This document shows positions 28,663 through 32,403 of a DNA stretch of 32,403 nt, piece by piece (position 1 is the first letter of the stretch; every line of letters starts with the position of its first letter). This stretch comes from a virus: positions 1-32,403 of IMG/VR virus record IMGVR_UViG_3300025669_000132. One strand, given 5' to 3'. Under the pieces are notes generated by a model. That model was given only the letters and a program-made list of their open reading frames with translations. It was not told where the DNA came from and ran no database searches. Made by a program: the position numbers and the translations under genes.

Positions 28663-29700
28663 ATGGAAGGATATAAAGTTTTTGATGAAAATTGGCAGTG
28701 TAAAGGTTTTCAGTACGAGGTTGGCAAAACTTACGAGATGAAGGAGGAAATAGAAGTTTGCCGAAATGGGTTTCACTTTTACGAGAGAATGGAAGATTGT
28801 TTTAATTATTACTCAGCTGTGTCTTGGAATCATATTGCAAAAGTTGAAGCACTTGGAAAAACTAAAACAGATGGTTCCAAAACGGTTACCAACAAGATTA
28901 AAATAATTAAAGAGGTGCAACTTGCAGAGGGTATCAACAAGTCAAGGGGTATCAACAGATCAGAGGGTATCAACAGATCAGAGGGTATCAACAGATCAAG
29001 GGGTATCAACGAGTCAGAGGGTATCAACTGGTCATGGGGTATCAACAAGTCATGGGGTATCAACAAGTCAGGGGGTATCAACAAGTCAGAGGGTATCAAC
29101 GAGTCAGAGGGTATCAACAGATCAAGGGGTATCAACAGGTCAGAGGGTATCAACGGATCAGAGGGTATCAACAGATCAAGGGGTATCAACAGGTCAGAGG
29201 GTATCAACGGATCAGAGGGTATCAACGGATCAGAGGGTATCAACGGATCAGAGGGTATCAACAGATCAAGGGGTATCAACAGGTCAGAGGGTATCAACGG
29301 ATCAGAGGGTATCAACGGATCAGAGGGTATCAACAGATCAAGGGGTATCAACAGGTCATGGGGTATCTTAAATTCTTGCGGGGCAGACCATCAACTGTTC
29401 CTTTCAAACAAGCCAATATCTTATGGCATATTTGGCGAGGAAGTAAGCGAGTCAAAATTTAACGAAGTTAGTGGTATTCTTAGAAATAAATTAGAGGGCT
29501 GGAATCCAACCTTTAATAACTTAAAATCACTTTACGTCAAGTATGGTTCAGAGTGGAAGAAAACACCGATACCCGAAGCTGAGGAAATTTCGAAAGAGGA
29601 AGCATGGAGAGATATGCCAAAACAAGCGATTAGGTATTTGAAAACACTAGAAGAATTTAACGCAAATATGTTTTTTGAGATTACAGGGATAAGGGTATAA
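28663..29700 (+). CDS. Repeat protein B: second hexapeptide-array paralogue
   Basis: 345 residues, AGGAGGATTAAC-ATG upstream. The N-terminal 88 residues align without gaps to repeat protein A (about three-quarters identical). The array (89-232) is 24 units of [E/R/W/G]-G-I-N-[K/R/E/W/G]-S, then WGILNSCG. The C-terminal domain (233-345) shares GWNPTFNNLKSLYVK, KKTPIPEAEEISKEEAW and MFFEITGI. The variable residues differ from A (more charged: E, R, K). Function unknown; two divergent copies in one genome suggest different binding partners. Confidence 0.85.
   Translation: MEGYKVFDENWQCKGFQYEVGKTYEMKEEIEVCRNGFHFYERMEDCFNYYSAVSWNHIAKVEALGKTKTDGSKTVTNKIKIIKEVQLAEGINKSRGINRSEGINRSEGINRSRGINESEGINWSWGINKSWGINKSGGINKSEGINESEGINRSRGINRSEGINGSEGINRSRGINRSEGINGSEGINGSEGINGSEGINRSRGINRSEGINGSEGINGSEGINRSRGINRSWGILNSCGADHQLFLSNKPISYGIFGEEVSESKFNEVSGILRNKLEGWNPTFNNLKSLYVKYGSEWKKTPIPEAEEISKEEAWRDMPKQAIRYLKTLEEFNANMFFEITGIRV
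28927..29358 (+). repeat. 18-bp tandem repeat array B, 24 units with higher-order blocks
   Basis: Units of form xxG-GGTATCAAC-xxx-TCA. Codon 1 is GAG/AGG/TGG/GGG; codon 5 is AAG/AGA/GAG/TGG/AGG/GGA. Units 11-24 follow a 54-bp block pattern (AGA, AGG, GGA) with extra GGA units, so blocks were duplicated as wholes. Array A uses GTC and TCT where B uses ATC and TCA throughout: each array has been homogenised separately. Confidence 0.95.
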
Positions 29701-29710
29701 GGAGAACAGC

Positions 29711-29788
29711 ATGAACAAACCTGTTTTGTTTTTTGAAGATATTGAAGAAGTGTTTGAAGATGTTAAGAAAATAATAGAGATGCAATAG
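29711..29788 (+). CDS. 25-residue chimeric remnant of MNKPVLFFEDI gene
   Basis: ATG at 29711 (AAGGAGAACAGC upstream); stop TAG at 29786-29788. MNKPVLFFEDIEEVFE matches the start of the 22853 gene; the end DVKKIIEMQ matches the kinase tail DVKKIIEMD at 28652 at DNA level. It therefore looks like a fusion of the two. It may be translated, but is likely a decaying by-product of cassette duplication. Confidence 0.55.
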   Translation: MNKPVLFFEDIEEVFEDVKKIIEMQ

Positions 29789-29868
29789 TCCCCAATTCGG
29801 GAAAGATTTGAATTTCAAACAAACAGGATAATTATTCGGTAATTCCGATTAGTTGGAAAGGAAATAAA

Positions 29869-30204
29869 ATGGATCTAGTATTTATATGTTCGCCATATGC
29901 AGGAGATATTGAAACTAACACAATTAAAGCTAGGGAATACTGTAGATGGGCTGCACTTTGTCGTGGGGTAGTACCGTTCGCACCACATCTAATGAACACG
30001 CAATTTTTGGAAGAGTTTATACCAGAAGAGAGAGAACTTGGAATAAATCTAGGGTTGCAGATACTCGAGCATTGTAAGGAGTTGTGGATATTTGGCAATA
30101 CTATGTCAAAAGGTATGAGTTTAGAATTGGAACAGGCTAGTAAACTTGGAATAGTAGTTAGATATTTCAATGAATATTGCAAGGAAAGGGGAGTAGAATT
30201 ATGA
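29869..30204 (+). CDS. DUF4406-type protein (nucleoside deoxyribosyltransferase-like fold)
   Basis: 111 residues, GGAAAGGAAATAAA-ATG upstream. FICSPYAGDIETNTIKAREY, VVPFAPHLMNTQFLEEFIPE, ERELGINLGLQI, ELWIFGNTMSKGMSLELEQA and GIVVRYF are the conserved blocks of a phage family related to nucleoside 2-deoxyribosyltransferases. A nucleotide-salvage or nucleotide-signal role is inferred from fold; substrate unknown. It overlaps the next gene by 4 bp. Confidence 0.82.
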   Translation: MDLVFICSPYAGDIETNTIKAREYCRWAALCRGVVPFAPHLMNTQFLEEFIPEERELGINLGLQILEHCKELWIFGNTMSKGMSLELEQASKLGIVVRYFNEYCKERGVEL

Positions 30205-30515
30205 GTTTAGATTTCATGGTAATAGAAACATCACCACATGAAGTAGTGAGCGAAAACATCACGCATAACGTTAATAAGATGTGGATGAAAGCAGGGATTT
30301 ATGACGATTTATATGGGAGTGGTGGTAAAAAGGTTTCAGATGTACTGTTTAAATTAGAAAGAGGATTAGTCTATATGATAGATAATCCAGAAATATTTAT
30401 TCCGCTTAATCCTGAAAATGGTTGGGGAAGTTATGACGGAACCGTAAGTTGGTTGAGAAATCTTATATCAGAACTAAAACAATACCCTAATGGAACAATT
30501 GAAATTAGTGCATGA
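30201..30515 (+). CDS. Conserved phage protein, unknown function
   Basis: 104 residues from the ATG at 30201 (GGGGAGTAGAATT; an earlier in-frame start is inside the previous gene). Conserved blocks ENITHNVNKMWMKAGIYDDL, LERGLVYMIDNPEIF and LNPENGWGSYDGTVSWLRNL match a small family seen in many Gram-positive phages. No catalytic motif recognised. Confidence 0.75.
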   Translation: MSLDFMVIETSPHEVVSENITHNVNKMWMKAGIYDDLYGSGGKKVSDVLFKLERGLVYMIDNPEIFIPLNPENGWGSYDGTVSWLRNLISELKQYPNGTIEISA

Positions 30516-30525
30516 AAGGGAGAAT

Positions 30526-31803
30526 ATGAAAATTATAGACAGAGAAACTTGGCAAAAGGTAGAGGAGTTACAAGAAGGTGGAATGAGCTACGGTAAAATT
30601 GCTAAGCAACTAAACATAAAGAAATCCACAGTAGACTCACACTTTCATAGACTAAAGGAGAACAGGATATATGCAGCTAGAAATGAGATAGACCTTACTG
30701 AAGCCACTAATAGACGAAAACGTATTGAGACCAAAACTGAAATGGTTGGAGATACTAAAATTGTAACTAGTACTATGTTATTAGAAATTAATGACATGGA
30801 AAATAAAACTCCACAGGATATAATGATATTACATGGTTACGATCCGTTGGCTTGGGAAGTTTTAGCTATTACTAATAAGGCATGGAATGGTACAAGCAAA
30901 GATCAAGGTAGCTATACAATGTTTTCATCTAGTTTAAAAGTAAAACCAATTGAAATGCAACTAGACAGCACATTTATTAAACAATGCTTTAACGACTTGA
31001 CACCTAAGGTTTGGGATATAAAATGTATTCCCAAAACTAATTCGGATTTATTCGCAGAAGTATGTATATTTGATATTCACGCAGGTAAACTAGCATGGGA
31101 TGAGGAAACAGGTAATAATTACGATTTAAGTATCATGTCTGGTATTGTTGAGAGTATCATAGGTAAAAATGTAGAGTATTTTGCCTATATTAAACCTAGT
31201 ATGATACTATTCCCAATCGGAAATGATCTATTCCAGACTGATAACGATGCTGATACTACATTTCATGGAACGCCACAAGACACTGACAGCCGACATAAGA
31301 AAGTATTCAAAGCTGTAATAGATTTAATGTTTGACGCTGTTTCTAAGCTATCCTGTATAGCTCCAGTGAAGTTACTGTTGATACCGGGAAACCATGATGC
31401 TACAACAAGCTATTATTTAGCAGAAGTTTTAGAAAAAGCCTTTTCGGATAACCCTAATGTTGAAACTGATACATCACCAAAGAGTAGGAAATATTACGCA
31501 CAAGGTAAAGTGTTAATAGGCTATACTCATTCTGATGAGGAAAGCAAAAAGGAATTGAATGGGTTAATGGCAAAAGAAGTTCCTGAACTATGGGGGAAGT
31601 CAAAATTTAGAGAGATGCACTTTGGACATATCCACATTGAAACGGTTGAGGAATGTAATGGATTAAAGAAGAGATGGATACCATCTATAAGTGGAGCGGA
31701 CAAATGGCACTATGGCAAAGGCTATACTGAAACAGATCGCACCAGTCAAACTTTTATATGGGATGAACAACAAGGGTTACAGTCGATAAACTATTTTAGA
31801 TGA
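30526..31803 (+). CDS. Metallophosphoesterase with N-terminal HTH
   Basis: 425 residues from the ATG at 30526 (AAAGGGAGAAT). N-terminal HTH (EGGMSYGKIAKQLNIKKSTV) resembles sigma-factor/Sin-type DNA-binding helices. The C-terminal half has the calcineurin-like motifs: D-x-H (FDIHAGK, 182-188), GND (232-234), GNHD (288-291), H335 (YTHSDE) and G-H-x-H (367-370). This pair of domains occurs in many phages as an uncharacterised protein. A DNA- or nucleotide-directed phosphodiesterase is plausible. Confidence 0.85.
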   Translation: MKIIDRETWQKVEELQEGGMSYGKIAKQLNIKKSTVDSHFHRLKENRIYAARNEIDLTEATNRRKRIETKTEMVGDTKIVTSTMLLEINDMENKTPQDIMILHGYDPLAWEVLAITNKAWNGTSKDQGSYTMFSSSLKVKPIEMQLDSTFIKQCFNDLTPKVWDIKCIPKTNSDLFAEVCIFDIHAGKLAWDEETGNNYDLSIMSGIVESIIGKNVEYFAYIKPSMILFPIGNDLFQTDNDADTTFHGTPQDTDSRHKKVFKAVIDLMFDAVSKLSCIAPVKLLLIPGNHDATTSYYLAEVLEKAFSDNPNVETDTSPKSRKYYAQGKVLIGYTHSDEESKKELNGLMAKEVPELWGKSKFREMHFGHIHIETVEECNGLKKRWIPSISGADKWHYGKGYTETDRTSQTFIWDEQQGLQSINYFR

Positions 31804-31814
31804 AAGGAGAAGGA

Positions 31815-31988
31815 ATGAAAACTAGAGGGGAAAAGTTACTAGAATATCGGGTACTTAATAATTTAACTCAGCAAGACATGGTTAAGCTAATAGGATGCTG
31901 TCTTAGTACGTATCGGTCATTAGAAAATGATGCACAGAAGAAAACTGATTACGATAAGAGGATAGAGGAGGTTTTGGAAAATGAATAA
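31815..31988 (+). CDS. Small HTH protein (XRE-like)
   Basis: 57 residues from the ATG at 31815, chosen for AAAGGAGAAGGA. The region RGEKLLEYRVLNNLTQQDMV is followed by KLIGCCLSTYRSLENDAQKK, a helix-turn-helix layout. It could be a regulator. It overlaps SSB by 8 bp. Confidence 0.6.
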   Translation: MKTRGEKLLEYRVLNNLTQQDMVKLIGCCLSTYRSLENDAQKKTDYDKRIEEVLENE

Positions 31989-32394
31989 ACTTTTTATATC
32001 AGGTCGGCTTGGAAGAAATCCAGACATCACAACAGCTAAATCGGGGGATATGCAGATTGCAAAGTTTTCGGTAGCAGTTGATACTGGATATGGAGACAAA
32101 AAGAAAACGAGTTGGATTAATTGTGTTGCATTTGGAAAATCAGCAACGGCAATAGAGAAATATATATTCAAGGGATCACCAATAACAATAGAGGGGCATC
32201 TCCAAACTGGGAGCTATGAGAAAAAAGATGGAACAAAAGTATATACAACAGATTGTATCGTGGACAACTGGGAATTTGCTATGAAAGATAAGAACGAACG
32301 AGATGAAGTCCACCCTGCAGATGATCCTGATGACGATACAGTTTCAGAAACGACTGAACCGGAAGAGTTCTCTAATGATGGATTACCTTTCTGA
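31981..32394 (+). CDS. ssb: Single-stranded DNA-binding protein
   Basis: 137 residues, GGAGGTTTTGGAA-ATG upstream. OB-fold pattern MNKLFISGRLGRNPDITTAK, then FSVAVDTGYGDKKKTSWINC, VAFGKSATAIEKYIFKG and EGHLQTGSYEKKDGTKVYTT. A linker rich in D/E follows and the protein ends in the hallmark acidic tip (DGLPF), used to recruit partner proteins. It supports phage replication and recombination. Confidence 0.93.
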   Translation: MNKLFISGRLGRNPDITTAKSGDMQIAKFSVAVDTGYGDKKKTSWINCVAFGKSATAIEKYIFKGSPITIEGHLQTGSYEKKDGTKVYTTDCIVDNWEFAMKDKNERDEVHPADDPDDDTVSETTEPEEFSNDGLPF

Positions 32395-32403
32395 ATCGAC
32401 AGA

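Noticed and set aside
21890-29358. CRISPR array
   Set aside because: The units are contiguous 18-bp coding repeats without spacers, in frame with a gene, and no cas genes are present.
28830-29462. Repeat-encoded ORFs in the other frames of array B
   Set aside because: Same reason: by-products of a stop-free 18-bp repeat, without start signals or conserved flanks.
21626-29700. Diversity-generating retroelement as the source of variation
   Set aside because: No reverse transcriptase or template repeat is in the window, and variable positions are not confined to template adenines.

Overview
The window is part of a tailed-phage (Caudoviricetes) genome, or a prophage-derived segment, from a low-GC Gram-positive (Firmicutes-type) host. 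It is A+T-rich. Nearly every gene has a strong AGGAGG-type ribosome binding site, genes overlap by ATGA, and the set is a standard phage one: terminases, portal, scaffold, capsid, replisome loader, RusA, SSB and many small early genes. I see no integrase or classical CI repressor, so lifestyle is undetermined.

Layout. (1) 1-10933, minus strand: packaging and head-neck module, transcribed right to left. The order is two small proteins, TerS, TerL, a small membrane protein, portal, scaffold, a decoration-like protein, a Mu gpT-like major capsid protein, virion-type proteins, a head-tail adaptor and a nozzle-like protein that runs off the left edge. (2) 10934-12560: control region. It holds a tRNA-like element, a near-perfect sigma-A promoter driving a 24-residue hydrophobic peptide leftward, about 0.8 kb of non-coding DNA rich in inverted and direct repeats, and a rightward promoter. 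(3) 12561-13405, plus strand: four tiny genes ending in a terminator that overlaps the last stop codon. (4) 13416-13840: non-coding convergent zone with 16-bp tandem repeats. (5) 13841-16549, minus strand: replication operon (HTH protein, HNH endonuclease, replisome organiser, helicase-loader-like protein, two unknowns). (6) 16550-16734: divergent promoter/operator switch. (7) 16735-32394, plus strand: long early/accessory operon with a cytosine methyltransferase, a recombination set (SbcC/RecF-like ATPase, PD-(D/E)XK nuclease, RusA, SSB), two giant-repeat paralogues, two YopX-like genes, zinc-ribbon mini-proteins, an HTH plus radical-SAM cargo pair, a guanylate-kinase-like protein and a metallophosphoesterase.

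The most unusual content is a pair of paralogues (21626-22600 and 28663-29700). They have matching N- and C-terminal domains around an 18-bp/6-residue tandem array (20 and 24 units). Only two of six residues vary, drawn from D/G/Y/E/R/W/K. In the first array every base difference changes an amino acid. The surrounding operon shows cassette duplication, a chimeric mini-gene, and recurrent gene junctions in which the ribosome binding site of one gene is the conserved C-terminal -EVE- or -RRP coding sequence of the one before. A second candidate novelty is a 112-nt RNA-like element with a canonical tRNA T-arm and a perfect acceptor stem but an oversized middle.

All functional names come from motif recognition by eye; no database search was run.
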